64,000 nucleotides of DNA, from contig JBLDXI010000055.1 in assembly GCA_047495785.1 (NCBI GenBank), positions 1,860,001 through 1,924,000 of the forward strand. The letters run 5' to 3'. The stretch comes from Lepidodermella squamata (lineage: Eukaryota; Gastrotricha). The notes beneath the pieces were generated by a model, which did not search any database, was not told the origin of the DNA, and saw only the letters and a list, made by a program, of their open reading frames with translations. Below are positions 22,045 through 36,665 of the stretch, piece by piece (within the stretch, counting starts at the first letter, position 1; each line of letters opens with the position of its first letter). The position numbers and the translations under genes are program-made.

Positions 22045-23310
22045 TTTATTTGCGTCAAATCCGTCAATAAAAATTCCTGGCTGTGATATTGACTTGCGGT
22101 TCGATTGATGCATGATTCAGAAAATAACGCCTGAATTGGCTCAGATTTCGCGGAAATTATGCTATGTTGCTTCGAAATTAGAGATCTGTAATGCACTCAA
22201 ATAAATGCGGAACTCTATTCACATCATTTACGGTATAACCAGCATGGCGTCGTCATAAAATTGGAAAAGAAAGGCTGTCTTTGCATTGGGAAATAAGTAT
22301 GGGGAGTAATGGGCGAAGATGGGGCGAAGATGGGGCGAAGTGGTTAGCCTTATTTTAATCACATGCTGTTTAATAAATTAAATGAAGGTATTTTCTAAAT
22401 GTTGGTTCTCTCAAGTGATGTTACGAGCGCTAAGATTCTGATGGCTGAGCACGAAACGAAGCGCTCATTCGCCGTGTAATCTTTCGTTTTGAAGGCCAAA
22501 CACAAGTACGATGTATGAATCGGCTAAAATGACTACCAACAGATTCCTCACCATTCAAAGCAGAATTCAATGAAGTTTCATGAAATTCGGTTAGATTTTG
22601 ACGATCGCTTGTGCTTTGAAAAATCGAAAAATCGGCAGCCCAGGCTGAGGCTGACGTTTGTTAAATCACATGCTGCAAATTAAAACTAGTTTTCTGTATA
22701 TTATTGTCGAAAATAAATATGTTGAAAATATGTTTAATAATTTGAAAGTATTAAATTTGATTATGAATAATCATCACTGCTTCGTGCGATAAATGTTCCG
22801 TTCGATGATGCGTTTTCTACCTGTTAAACCTGTGAAACCTGTGGCGCAGAATAATCTGTTCACTCCGGTCATGCTGGTTAGGCTAAGCTATTTTTAATTG
22901 AGAAAGGACGAGGGGCAATTGAAGACGATTTTTTTTGTTTTGTTGGACTCCGTAGAGCCGTTCAAACCAAGTCAAACCATACAAGAGCCTTGTTTTAAGC
23001 GCTCGTACCTCGTACATTACAACTTGCAGGTTCAGATTCAAGATTCAGATTTGATTTTAGACGACATTAAGGAGAACTGCAGAGAGATTTTTATTTATTG
23101 TTTATTTATGGCGATAAACCAAGTGGAAATCGTCACTTCCCGCATAACTTCTTGTCGATTTGTGATAAACACGTTTTGCACGGATTTTCGATGTTTTGCT
23201 GTTGCTTTTCTGTTCATATTTCCTGCTCATTTCTCATTTGGGGTGACTTGAGAATGAATGTCCAATGGACTCTTTCAAAATGTTATTTGGCTTCGATGTT
23301 TAAATCATAC
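22045..23310. other. Intergenic region, KCNQ to CASPR-like gene
   Basis: No gene recognised. It contains a short tandem array, about three copies of an 11-bp GATGGGGCGAA unit, at about 22307-22342. Confidence 0.45.
22307..22342. repeat. Short tandem repeat, GATGGGGCGAA unit
   Basis: Three near-perfect 11-bp copies (the first lacks one G). It shares the GGGGCGA core with the transposon ends near 2806 and 5468, but not the rest of that motif, so a link is doubtful. Confidence 0.7.
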
Positions 23311-23317
23311 TCTTTAG
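23310..23317 (+). promoter_or_regulatory. Probable trans-splice acceptor abutting the CASPR-like ATG
   Basis: CTCTTTAG ends directly on the ATG of the signal peptide at 23318. It could also close an intron after an untranslated exon. Confidence 0.45.
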
Positions 23318-26300
23318 ATGGGATTGTCAGTACTTATATTATTATTGACATCCTTCACCTGCGCCGTGCACTCCGAATCTGATATAGGTCTCCTCGGCAG
23401 CAGAGGTTCGGTTTAAGAATTATAAATTGTAACATCTCTTAATGGCTTCAATTTTAGACGAATGTCCTGACCAGCTAGCACGTCCGTTAACTTACAACAA
23501 ACAAGTTACTGGATTCGATGCATCGACCTATTTGCCCAGTGCCAAACCCTATTACGCAATTTTGTACAACAACCGGGGTGCGCCACATTTTGCGTTGTGG
23601 ATTTTTAATATGGTTATTTTTACTTTCAATTTGTTCAGCCTGGCGACCTAGTATAAACGATGACCGTCAATGGCTTCAGATAAATCTCGGGAAACGATTC
23701 CTCCTTCGAGGCGTGGCCACGCAAGGCCGTAAAGGCATGCCCTATTATGTCACCGAATACCATGTTCGTTTTTCTGATGATGGAAATTCATGGAGCTACT
23801 ACAATGATCCACTCGGAATGCCAGAGGTTTGTTGGTTGAAATGCAGCTTGAGCATTTCCATAATTGTCATAAACTGCTAGATATTCATGGGAAATGAAAA
23901 CGCGGACAAAGTTAAATATAACAACTTCACCTTCGCTATCGTCGCTAAATATCTCCAGATCAACCCAATTCGTTGGACTGGCTATATTGCTCTTCGCATG
24001 GAGGTGTTTGGCTGCGATTACGGTACGCTGAAAATATTCTAGAATTTTCTAGAACCATGAATTCATAAATTGTTCGTACTTCAGACGCCGATGTCGCTCA
24101 GTTCGACGGATCGTCTAGGATGGAGTATAACATCAGCGGCCCCAGTGAGTACATTCAAAACGAAGATCTTTGGATCCAAATGCGGTTCAAAACTGACAAT
24201 CCTGAAGGCGTTATTTTATATGCTGGTTCTGCTCAAGGCGATTATTTATGCCTGGAATTGCATCGAGGGCGAATGTTTTTAAATCTGAATATGGGCACCT
24301 TTCAGAGTCAAAGGGATGTGTTAGAAGAGCAGTCTTTAACAGTTGGAAGTTTGCTAGACGACGGAGTTTGGCACTCTGTCGAAATTAGGCAAAACAAGCG
24401 AGAATGGAATTTGACCGTTGATCATGTCACCATGTTCAACTTCACTCATGGTCGTCTTGAGAGAATAAATTTCGACCAGGCAGTTCAAGTTGGAGGTGTG
24501 GACACCCTTTCTCGGCTTGGGATCAAAACTTCCAAAAACTTCACTGGCTGCTTGGAGCGGGTCCTAGTTAATAGCATGGACTTGATCAAAGATGCAAAAG
24601 AAAACGTAGCACCGAACCGATTTTCAGCGTTTGGAAATGTCGGTTTCTCGTGCAGCCCGTCGATGGCGCGACGACCCGTCTCCTTCCCTACTGCACCCTC
24701 TTACCTCAATTTCGAAGGACCCCAAGGGAAAACTGATGGCGCCGAGGCGAAATTCCAGTTCCGCTCTTATAATGAATATGGTCTGTTGATGCAAATCACC
24801 TTCCGGAAAGGGGAGGGACGCGTGCTAATTAGATTTGACCGCATGGGTAAAATTGTGTTGGAAGCGCGCCTTCGAGATCCCAAAGAAGGAACGGAAAGGA
24901 CTGTGATTCAACAAACCATAGCAAGTTTGGAAAATCCGGATGGTGTATTCACTGACGGCGTTTGGCACTCTTTATATCTGTCGTGGCCTATGAATGGTCG
25001 TGGGTTTTTCGATGTAGATGAACAACGCATCTATATTGATGCTCAATTCGACATGCAGGATGTCATAGGCTATAAACTTGGAGGAGGTGTTCGAGAGGAG
25101 TATGGTTTCCTCGGCTGTATGCGTGATATGCAAGTCGGTGCTAGGCTGATTTCTGATATCTCAGTTTTGGCCAACAATCCAGCTGAAAATTACGGCGTTC
25201 GCATCGACTCATGTGAAATGCAAGACCGATGCAATCCTGACCCATGTGAGCATGGGTCGCGTTGCTACCAGGACTGGGACACGTTTTTCTGCGATTGCCA
25301 AGGGACGGGTTACAAAGGTTCAGTTTGCCATTTGTCTCAATACTACCTTAGCTGTGAAGCTATTCGTGTGTGGCAACCGAATCGTGTTGGGCAGGTCGAC
25401 ACCTTTATCGACCTTGATGGCTCTGGAGAGTTGCCAGCTTTGCGGGTGACATGTGACTTCCGCTCAGACCCTTCACAGCCAGTTGAAATGTACATTCATC
25501 ATGATAGTGAGGACTGGATCTATGTTTCAGGCTTCCAGGATCCTGGATCTTACCGTCGCAATGTCACTTACTTGGCTGACCGTGATACGCTCCAGGAACT
25601 TACCCGTCGTTCCAAGCAGTGCCGTCAAGAAATCGCATACCGCTGCCTTAATTCTCGTCTGCTAGCTACTCCCCCCGGGGGTCAAAGTCTGCACTGTCGT
25701 AAATCTTATGGCTGTTGGGTTGGCTTCGACTTTCAGGAGCACCATTACTGGGGTGGCTCAGTGCCCGGCATGCAAAAATGTGCGTGTGGAGTCGAAGGCA
25801 ACTGCCGTGAACAGCAGCAGACGTCGAATGTCGGCGAGGACAGTTGTTTCTGCGACGTGGGCGAGGGTAAATTGGTGACAGATCGCGGTTTCTTGGAATA
25901 CAAAGACCATTTGCCGGTCATGGAGATGAAATTCGGTGACACCGGCGTCGGCCAAGACCAAGACAAGTATGGCATGCACTACCTAGGGCCGTTGATGTGT
26001 ACTGGTGACAATATTTTCGACAACGCTATTACATTCCGCAAGACCGATGGCACGCTGCGGTTCGATCCAATCTGGCACCCGCGCACCTCATTCGACATCC
26101 GTTTTGAATTCCGCACAACTGCCCAGGAAGGCGTATTCATGAACATGGTTTCAGGCCCTTACTTCTTCATGGTGCGTTTGTACGGTGGCTCTACTATCGA
26201 ATTTCGCTACGATGTCGGTCATGGTGTATACGTTGTCGAACGCATGATTCTGAATTTGAATGACAATCGCTGGCACATCGTCCAAATCGAGCGCAATCGA

Positions 26301-27527
26301 AAGGAGGCGTACCTGCAGATTGACGAGCTCAATGCAGCGTCTATTCTTGAACCACAGGACATCACGTTTAGACCAATCCGGTGGTCGAACACCCTGATAG
26401 TCGGTGCTGATGTCAACTACGATAACGGCTACGTCGGTTGCATGCGTGCCCTGCTCGTAAATGGTCACGTCATGGACTTGCGTGGCCAGGTAGATCGCGG
26501 TGAGGTTACCTACGGTGTGACTGCCGGCTGCGTTGGTAAATGCGACTCGAGCCCTTGTCTTAACAACGCCATTTGTTGGGAGAAATACTACGATTATTAT
26601 TGTGACTGCACCCTGACACCGTTTCGCGGTTATATCTGTGGTCGTGAGATGGGCGTCGACTTGACTGATCAGCAATACGTCGAGTTCGAGTTCCCACGTG
26701 TCATTAACTCGGTAGACGAAACGATCCAAGTCGCCTTTTCAACGTGGCGTCGGCAGGGTGTACTTACTCAGATCATCGGTCGTCATCCGAACGGTGCCCT
26801 GGAGTACATGACCATCAAAATAAACAACAACGGAGGTATTGCTATTGAATTCGACGTCGGTTTCGATTACATGGAAATTTCACTCGATTTCGCTGATGTT
26901 GATCTGTGTAACGGCCAGCAGCACAATTTGTGGGTGAACCGAACCGAAAACGGACGAGTGGTTACGATTGCCGTTGATGATTATCCGCCGAAAGTTCACC
27001 GCTTCCCAAACTTGGCAGCAACTGCTGACACCATTATCAACAACGCTCGCTATCTTTACTACGGCCAGAACACATCTCACCCGAAAGGCTTCATCGGTTG
27101 CATCTTCCGCGCAAAATTCAACGAGTACTATCCTTTCAAGAGAGCTTTCCAAGACCCGAAGCCCGATTACGTCCGCCTTCACCCAGCGAATTTGCGCGAA
27201 TCGCGTTGTGGTGTGGAAGAAATTTTCCACGACCCGGAACCCGAGGAAATTCGCCCGACACCGCCTCTCGACCAAGAGTTCATCATTATAACTCAAAAGA
27301 TCAGCGCCGCAGCAGAAACCGCAATCATAGCTGGTGTGATATGCGGTGCATTTATTCTCTTTTTCATTGTAGCTGTAATAATCGCATACTATTATATCTG
27401 CCGTCGCGGTGAATACGCAACACGTGAGGCTGCCGACGCTGAGTTTGCCCAGAACCCTGATGTATGGATCCTCCGCGGAGACACGGGTCAACCTGAAGTG
27501 TCTAAAAAGCGCGAATGGGTCATCTGA
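23318..27527 (+). CDS. Contactin-associated protein / neurexin-IV family adhesion receptor (C. elegans NLR-1-like)
   Basis: Predicted 1,326-aa type I membrane protein; exons 23318-23405, 23458-23577, 23639-23826, 23881-24022 and 24085-27527. Order: signal peptide (1-19), F5/8 C discoidin domain (about 30-179), laminin G (192-368), laminin G (382-552), EGF (561-595), fibrinogen-like part (596-815), laminin G (819-996), EGF (997-1034), laminin G (1036-1219), membrane helix (about 1255-1283), cytoplasmic tail of about 43 aa. This is the exact CASPR architecture. The juxtamembrane GEYATREA resembles the protein 4.1-binding site, and the C-terminal KKREWVI resembles the class II PDZ ligand of CASPR2 (KKEWLI). 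Family members organise septate junctions and axon-glia or neuron-muscle contacts. The first four exons are small and the rest is one exon of 3.4 kb. Confidence 0.95.
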
Positions 27528-28293
27528 AATTCGACATCGAAGAAGAGCTGCTGTGTACAGTTTTTTATATTTAAGATGCAGAAATCAATATATTATTTGA
27601 ATTTTGAATATCTATCCGTTCATTATACGACAATTGTTTCTACTGGATAACGTTGAACACGCTAAAAACACATTCATGCCATCAATATATATCGCTGCTT
27701 TGTATGCTCTACAGAATTATGAGGTTGTGAATAGCGAAGAATCAACTTCTCGCTATCTTTGTTGTTGTCTTTTTTTACACAATTTGAGTCATTTATTGCG
27801 ACTGCGTCACACAAGATAGCGCTTACTTTCAAAAAGGTGGTTGTGACTTTTTCGATTATTCATCGTGCTATCGATACGTGTTGACGCAACACGCCATTTG
27901 ACGAGCTTCCATTTTAGCCTTTTCTACATCTTGCTCCTTAAAAAAAGGTTGTGCTGCATGCATTTTTGACTTATTTTATAGTCAAATCAATTCCGTATCT
28001 TTACTTGCGTACCAAATTACCGGGCTCAAGCCTTTCGTTGCAGGTTGCACCCGAATCGAGACATGGCGTCAGAAATTTAGCACGACTCACATTGACGTCG
28101 GCTTCGCCCGGCATGTCAATATCTTCATTATTGCGTTGTTATCTTAATAACATTATTATATAAAAATAAAAAGTCGATGATTGGTAGTTTTACAATGTGT
28201 TTTATAATTTAGATTATTTTTGCCAATGTGCCATATTCAGTGAAATTACATATCGAGTCCCTTGAAAATCTGGTGCTCAATTCCTTGAACAAA
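27528..28293. other. Intergenic region and probable USP47 5' UTR
   Basis: No gene recognised. A TTATAATTTAG acceptor at 28212 begins the first USP47 exon; the 27 codons between it and the first in-frame ATG (28294) are open. Confidence 0.4.
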
Positions 28294-31200
28294 ATGGGAC
28301 TCGATGAAGTCAGTTCACCCTTCAACAATGCCAGGTGTGTTCATTAATTTAACCATTTAACCTCTGTTGAGCCTACTATTGTCATTATTTTCAGTGATAA
28401 TGCTCTGTACATCTACGTGGCCGACTACACATCGTCGCCCAACATGCGCTTTCATAATTTTGTGTTACCGATGACCATTCATGCCGAGGAGCTGTTCTCT
28501 CAAGTCACAGAGCGAGCTCGCATCAAGCCTGAATGTTTGTGTCTGACATTTGTTGGCCTAGGGCACGCCGGTTCAGCTCAGTCTGAATTGTGTCTCAACG
28601 AATCACGCGGGTTGTTGGTCGACGTGCTAGAAGGCATAGATGTTCAGCCAGGCTCAAAGCTCTACTTCATGGTCACTCTAAACGACGAAGCGGCTTCCAG
28701 TCGAAAAGTCGACAGTGATCTGTCTTCCATCGAGTTCTCGCCACAAAATCACAGCTGCGATAGTCCTACTTCGCCCTTGCCGGCAATTGCTGAATCGATC
28801 AGCTTACCTGGCGGGGAGCCTTCATTGGCATCGTCCTTACCTGATGACCGGCCAATTGCGGCGCTTCATTCGGAAAGTAGCAATGCAATAGCTGATGCTA
28901 ATGAGGCACCGGCAAAGCGATTTGTTGGATTGGTAAATCAGGCTATGACTTGCTATTTGAACAGCCTCATTCAGACGCTGTATATGACTCCCGAGTTCCG
29001 CAACGCCATATACGCATGGGATCCAAGTGGTTTGACGGACGAGCTGTCAAAATCTCGCTCGATCCCTTATCAGCTGCAGCGACTGTTTTTGAAACTTCAG
29101 TTCAGCTCTAAAACTGCCGTTGAAACAACGGCATTAACCACAAGTTTTGGCTGGGATACCTCGGAAGCTTGGGAGCAGCATGACGTTCAAGAGTTATGTC
29201 GGATTTTGTTTGACGCTCTCGAAGCTGCCTGGAAAGGTACTGACAAGAGTGACTTCATCGATCACCTTTATCAAGGCAAGATGGAAGACTATGTGCAGTG
29301 TCTCGCGTGCAATAACTGCAGCTCACGTGTAGCTAAGTATCAAGACGTGTCCTTGGCAATTCGCTCTTTTGATGCTCAAGTTTCTTACGGGTAAGTAGTG
29401 CCAAGCATTTTTTTTCTTGTGTCTTATTCTACTTTTGATTTTTCATTGCAGTACTCTTCATGAAGCTCTCGCTGCTTTCACTAAACCTGAAACGTTGACA
29501 GACGACAACAAGTACTATTGCGAGAAGTGTCGCGAGAAGCAGGACGCTATTAAAGGCCTACGCTTTCAGAGTTTCCCGCGAGTTGTGACGATGCAGTTGA
29601 AACGGTTCGATTTCGACTACCGATATGGTAATCGCATCAAGCTGAACGACCGCATCTTCTTCCCCAATTTTATCAACCTCGATCGCTATGTTGTCCATGA
29701 AAAACCTGTTTCAGCCGTAGTTAACACTGATGGTTCACAAGACCAGCCGCAGGAGATTGATACAAAACCCGTGGAGTGCGATGATCCTGACGACGGGGAC
29801 GGCGTGTCGTCGCGTTATGAACTATTCTCGGTTCTTGTTCATTCAGGTTCGGCAAGCGGGGGTCATTACTATGCCTACATAAAGAACTTCGAAGATGGCG
29901 CATTTTACTGCTTCAATGACCGCATTGTGAGGCGAGTTGCCAACGATGAAGTTCGGCAAACATTCGGATCCGGAACTGGTCTATCATCGGCTTACTCGTA
30001 CTCTACAAGCGCTTACATGCTCATGTACCGTTTAGTTGACGGTTCAAAGCCGAATTTATTTATGTCTGTAGAAGAGATGCGCGATTTTCCATGGCTTCTC
30101 AAACAAATCGATGAGATCGCACGCTATGAAGGTGCTTCTGCGGAATCCCAAGATGGCCAGTTGGCTAAAGCGAATAAATACGAAGATATATCGATGGCAT
30201 CGTCCTTGGCTACATATTCGGCGGCGAACCACGGTGACCCTGATGCAACCGCTGCTATCACCGTCTATTACATTCACCCTGACGAATGTGTTGCCACTCC
30301 TAGCCGCGTTCGTCTCCCGCCAACGACTAGTCTTGTTGATGCGGCCGAAATAGTCGTTAAGGAGCTGAATCTCGACCGGGTACTTCAAAATGCGGGTGTT
30401 CGATACCGCCTTGTTCCATACAACAATTACACCAAAGTGTTTGGCGTTTTGGAGGCGGTGCCGGGGTCCAGCGCCTCATCTTCCACCGATTGCGAAGACG
30501 CCGCTGAGCCTGACGAATGCGTCAACATTGCAATATCTGATCTATGCAAAACAAGCAATGCCGCCTTTTTCCTCGAAATATTACCTGCTGGTCTGCCGTT
30601 TCGCCGATTTTCCAGCGGCAGTATCACACTTATTGTAAACCTGGTCGATCCCACGGAAATGCGCGTTTCAAAGTGTGCTATGACCTGTGTTCCTCCGACG
30701 TGGACAATATCAAGAATCAGCAGCTACGTATGCCGACTGCTTGGACTTCCCAAGCCATACGTTCGCTTGGGTGTCATCGAACGCAACTGGCCCAGCGACG
30801 ATACAATCAGGCACTTATTGAAAGTCGAATCGACCCTCGAGCGCGAGAAGCTTGTTGATTCACCTATTGATGTGAGTGCCATCATTTAATTACAACCTAA
30901 TTAGTCTTTCTCAAAGCGCTGATTCATCACCTATTCATCGAATCATCGAATCAAAGTCTGATTGAGAATCATCGCTGAAAAATTTAACATCATGGGAATT
31001 ACTAATTGCTTTCACACCTTAATACAGGATCCAACTTGACTTAAATATTATTAAGGCAGTTGAGTAGTTGTAGTTTTAGCGTCTACCCCGCGTTATTTAA
31101 TCTAGCGACTGATCGACTATTATAGATAACGTGTCGCATTTTGAGCATTTGCTTCTTTGATAATTTCCTTGAATTATGTCGCAGAAACTAATCCATTTTA

Positions 31201-32900
31201 ACCCTTATCTTTGCAGTTATATGTTGAGAACCTGTCTGAACCCGAGGATACGCTGTACCCTTTCCGCCGGACGTCTCTATATCGATACGTCGATTTTCAA
31301 ATAAATACGACCGCGCTCACCGTGAGTGTGCGTTTTGACCGGCAAAATGTACCCGTCGTTAGTCTCGATGAATCAGAGTCCAAAGCGCCGTCTGAATCGT
31401 CGTCCTTTGTTCCCATCATGGTTTCGTCATCACAACTTGTGCATCTAAATGGCAATAAACCCGGCGATATTCCGGATACTGCTAGTTCATGTATTGATGG
31501 TTATCTGCTGAAGTGTTCTTACTCAAAAAGTGAAGACGGCGCGATCATCGTCACTGTCAAGGCCGATAAGCGGCTCGTTGTGGCTGATCTTGCGCAAGCC
31601 CTTGCATCGCAAATGGGCTACGACCCATGTTCAACCGTGATCTGGCGCGACTTCGGCGGTAGCACCGAAGAACAGCTGCGCTCAACGATGAACCTCGAGT
31701 ATATCTCTACCTCCTCGCGGCTTAGCCTGCGAGCTGGTCGAGTTCTGAACGAAACAGAATTCGCAGTCAACGTCTATCAGATGGAGGATGCTGTGAAAAA
31801 GCTAGGCCAGCCAGCCGTCGATCGATTTTGCATAATAGTGGAAAATGATTGGAAAATCCTACGAATGAAGCAACTAGTGGCGACGTTTTTGAAGCACCGT
31901 CACAATATCGAGTGTTGCGTTGGCACGAGGAAACCGGACGACGGTTCTTGCTCGAATTGCGTGTCCTCGCAATACCATTTGCGATTGAGACGTAATCGAT
32001 TCAGTGAACCCGGCCGAATTCTGGCATCTGCTGAAGTCCTCGGCAAAGATTGCGAATGCAGCTCGGTTAAGGAAGTTTTCTTCGAGCTACTCAACGATGG
32101 CCCCGAGTTGAAGCAAAGCCATGACGATGTTGTAGTGAGAGTCAAGCGCTGGCGCCCTTCACAACTGGTGCTTGAAAACCCGGTTGAAATGTTGGTCGGC
32201 TCGCGTAGTGGCGAAGACCTTGCGAGGCGTATTGCTGCCAAGTTCAGTATTCAAATCGAAAATATTGATGTGGCGTCCTGCTCCTCGTCGACGACTTCGG
32301 TCTCTCTGCTGGATATGCAAGATCACTTGAGATGGAACCCATTGGCCTCTATACCTCAAATCGATGTATTCCCTCTCATGCTGCACGAAGATGGATCTTA
32401 TTTCTACTTGAGGTTGGTTTGAATTTCTTGGGTCGCTTTTGGGCATATCAAAATTCACTTGTTGAAAATCAAAATAACCTCTTGATATACGCTTTTTCAG
32501 GGATAGATCTGAGCCGATGGCTGAAATCGACGAGGAGAGAAGGCGGCAGATTATCAATCAAGAGGCGAGTTCGCGCTCGAATCACTCGAGTACGTCAAAT
32601 GGGATCGACAGAACAGCGTTTCACTCGGAGTTGTCATCGACGCTTCGAAACCGCAGTTCTCGCCCCAAGGAGAAGTCGCTGAAAATATACACGCATCAGT
32701 CCTCACCACCCCCACCCCAGCTCGCCTCAGTTGCGGCGTTACCTGTGCCTGCGACGACGCCAACTAGTAGCTGTCCGCCTCAACTAGCCGTGCTGTCACC
32801 GTCTTCGTCGATAGATGCCAGCGCGGGCGAAGCAGAGTTGGAAAACATGGATGTCGATAAGCCCAATGCTGCCATTACAAATGGTCTTGACGTCGACTGA
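28294..32900 (+). CDS. USP47: Ubiquitin-specific protease USP47
   Basis: Predicted 1,350 aa (human 1,375); exons 28294-28334 (open back to 28213), 28395-29390, 29452-30871, 31217-32412, 32501-32900. USP47 removes ubiquitin from substrates such as DNA polymerase beta. The catalytic Cys lies near residue 202 in [17 protein letters not shown]. The rest of the UCH domain is clear: [57 protein letters not shown] and the His box [16 protein letters not shown] near residue 485. Long ubiquitin-like regions follow, ending in [19 protein letters not shown] and [13 protein letters not shown], as in the human protein. Before the catalytic domain is a probable ubiquitin-like segment. The ATG at 28294 is the first in frame; real translation could begin elsewhere. 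Confidence 0.93.
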
Positions 32901-33402
32901 ATTTCGCGCGCCCCTCCTGTCAGGCAGTTTGCTTTTTGTTTTGATAATACCCAGAAATATTTTGTAAAAGTCGAGTTATGCGGCGGCTTCTCAGTATTAC
33001 CGCAGTTGCAATCATCGACAGCGTGATCCCCGTTCAAAAGCATTTCGGTACTAATCCTAACCTGTTCTGACGCATTATTGCTTGTAATATTAATTAATTG
33101 ATACCAGCAAAGCGAAAAAGCGATGATCGATGTGTGCTATTTGCAAAATAGGTGTTTCAACTTTTACTATTTTTCTCGTGGCAGTATTGCTGATGTAAAC
33201 ATCATTGATATTTATGTATTGCAGTCGCATAATTTTTTGCTCTATTGTTAACCGCAGTTGGGGCCCGCAAGGCCTCGCTATAAGGAAACTGAATCTATGA
33301 CAAAAAATAAAAAGAAAGACTAGCGTTAGACTCGTAATTAAAATTCTCGCTTTCTATTTATTTCCTCTAGTATTTATTTTTCTCAATAATTTGAATATTC
33401 CA

Positions 33403-33924
33403 ATGGAAGCCCTTGTGAACGAAGTCGTTGTCAGCCCGCAAGAACTGACAAGATATCGCGCTGATTACACCACTGCAGTTCGGGAGGGCAAACCAGCTGA
33501 AAATCTCCGTTTTGCCTATGCCTGGGCTCTCGTCTGTACCGCTGACCAACGCAATGTTACCGAAGGGATGGGACACCTCAAGGTAAAACAATCCATTTCA
33601 TTTGTAAGGCATTTGACTAATCATTTCGTATGACAGGATATGCTTAAATCCACTCGTAATCAAGACTCTACACGGACTTACTTGTACTACCTTGCTGTTG
33701 CGTCGGCCAAGTTGAAAAACTATCAAGACGCGTTGCAATTTATCGAGGCTCTGCGCCGAATCGATCCTAGCAACAGCCAGATTGATCAGTTAGAGGCTTA
33801 CATCAAGAAACGGATGGAGCGGGACGCTGCCATCGGGGCAGCAGTTGTCGGAGGTGCCGCTGCGATGGGTCTTGCTGGCATCGTCGGTCTTGGTGTCTTG
33901 ATAGCCAAGGGACTGAAAAAATGA
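33403..33924 (+). CDS. FIS1: Mitochondrial fission 1 protein
   Basis: Predicted 155 aa (human 152); exons 33403-33582 and 33637-33924. FIS1 is a tail-anchored outer-membrane protein of mitochondria and peroxisomes that recruits fission and mitophagy factors. The TPR-like bundle is evident: FAYAWALVCT, EGMGHLKDMLKS, RTYLYYLAVASAKLKNYQDAL, ALRRIDPSNSQ. The C terminus is a Gly/Ala-rich membrane helix (about residues 129-150) followed by KGLKK, the usual basic end. A TTTCCTCTAG acceptor lies about 30 nt before the ATG. It follows USP47 on the same strand at 502 nt, probably too far for a tight operon. Confidence 0.95.
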
Positions 33925-34499
33925 GCTGAAATTACCTGTCATTCTTTTTATAACCAAGCACCTCCTGGAATTTCAACATTCACTCGGTGGTAATTAAACT
34001 GAACTTTATACACACAGACGGACATTCTCATGGTGATGAATCGGAAATAAATTAATGAATGAATGAAAAACCTAAAAGCCTTTTGCCATTTGCGTTGTGG
34101 TTACAGTGACGTTGCCGAGTTGCCGTGTACGACGTTCCTGTCAATAGTCAATAAAAAGCCAATGTTGATCGACCCTTAATTTCATGTTTTACATGAATTG
34201 GGATGTTTGAGATATTGTGCTACAAGCTACAAACAATGAAACCGATTGCAATGTCTTGAAAACTGCGCCTTATCACCGCAGAGCCAACGTTAACACCCAA
34301 CAGAAGCTTTATTGAATGTATTCGTTCAAAACCAATTACAAAAATTATCAACAATTATAATAGCTGTACCAAAAAGTTGAGTTAAACAGCATCCAGTAGT
34401 TAAATTCATATTTATTGTTGCAAAACTAAAAGAATGGTGGTTTTAAAACAGCAGATCAGCTGCGTTTTCTGGAGCTAATATACAATATAGAGAAAGGCA
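33925..34499. other. Convergent intergenic region, FIS1 to katanin
   Basis: 3' ends of two converging genes; nothing else recognised. Confidence 0.5.
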
Positions 34500-36197
<1,698 letters not shown>

Positions 36198-36665
36198 TAC
36201 TCAATGCTAAAGACCTATGTTGTAAGCAACCAATTCAAGTTTTAAAGTGAAAAGTATGAAATTGTTTAGCTGTGTCCCGCAATAGAATCTTCAAAACGGG
36301 CGCGGTACACTTTGAAGTAGATTCTTCGTCTGGCGGTAGCTGCGAAAAATGATACCCGATCAATGATCATCAACATCAACGTCCATCGTCGTTTAATTGG
36401 GTATTCGGTTGCCGCGCATCATCATCGTGTTTTGACCTAAATTTTTAAATAATTTCTAAGCTACTAAGTTAAGCAAACAAAATTGCTATACTGAAATTAA
36501 ACATTTTGTTGATACAGACGCGATAATGCAGCGCATTGGTGTGTGTGTCGCAAGGGTGTGTGGCAAGGGGCTAACGCCGTGCGGTAATCTTATCGACCGA
36601 AACATCGGAAAAAGTGGCAGGTTAAAGTTTGATCATCCGAGGCTTCAATTAAAAGTAAAGCAGTA
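36198..36665. other. Divergent intergenic region, katanin / LZTFL1
   Basis: 468 bp between two head-to-head genes. No motif was identified with confidence, but it must hold both promoters. Confidence 0.4.

Noticed and set aside
22307-22342. GATGGGGCGAA array as a remnant of the OTU transposon end
   Set aside because: Only GGGGCGA is shared; the CTTTGAC half of the motif and any TIR structure are missing.
26151-27491. Long minus-strand frames opposite the CASPR-like gene
   Set aside because: Antisense shadows of a strongly homologous exon.
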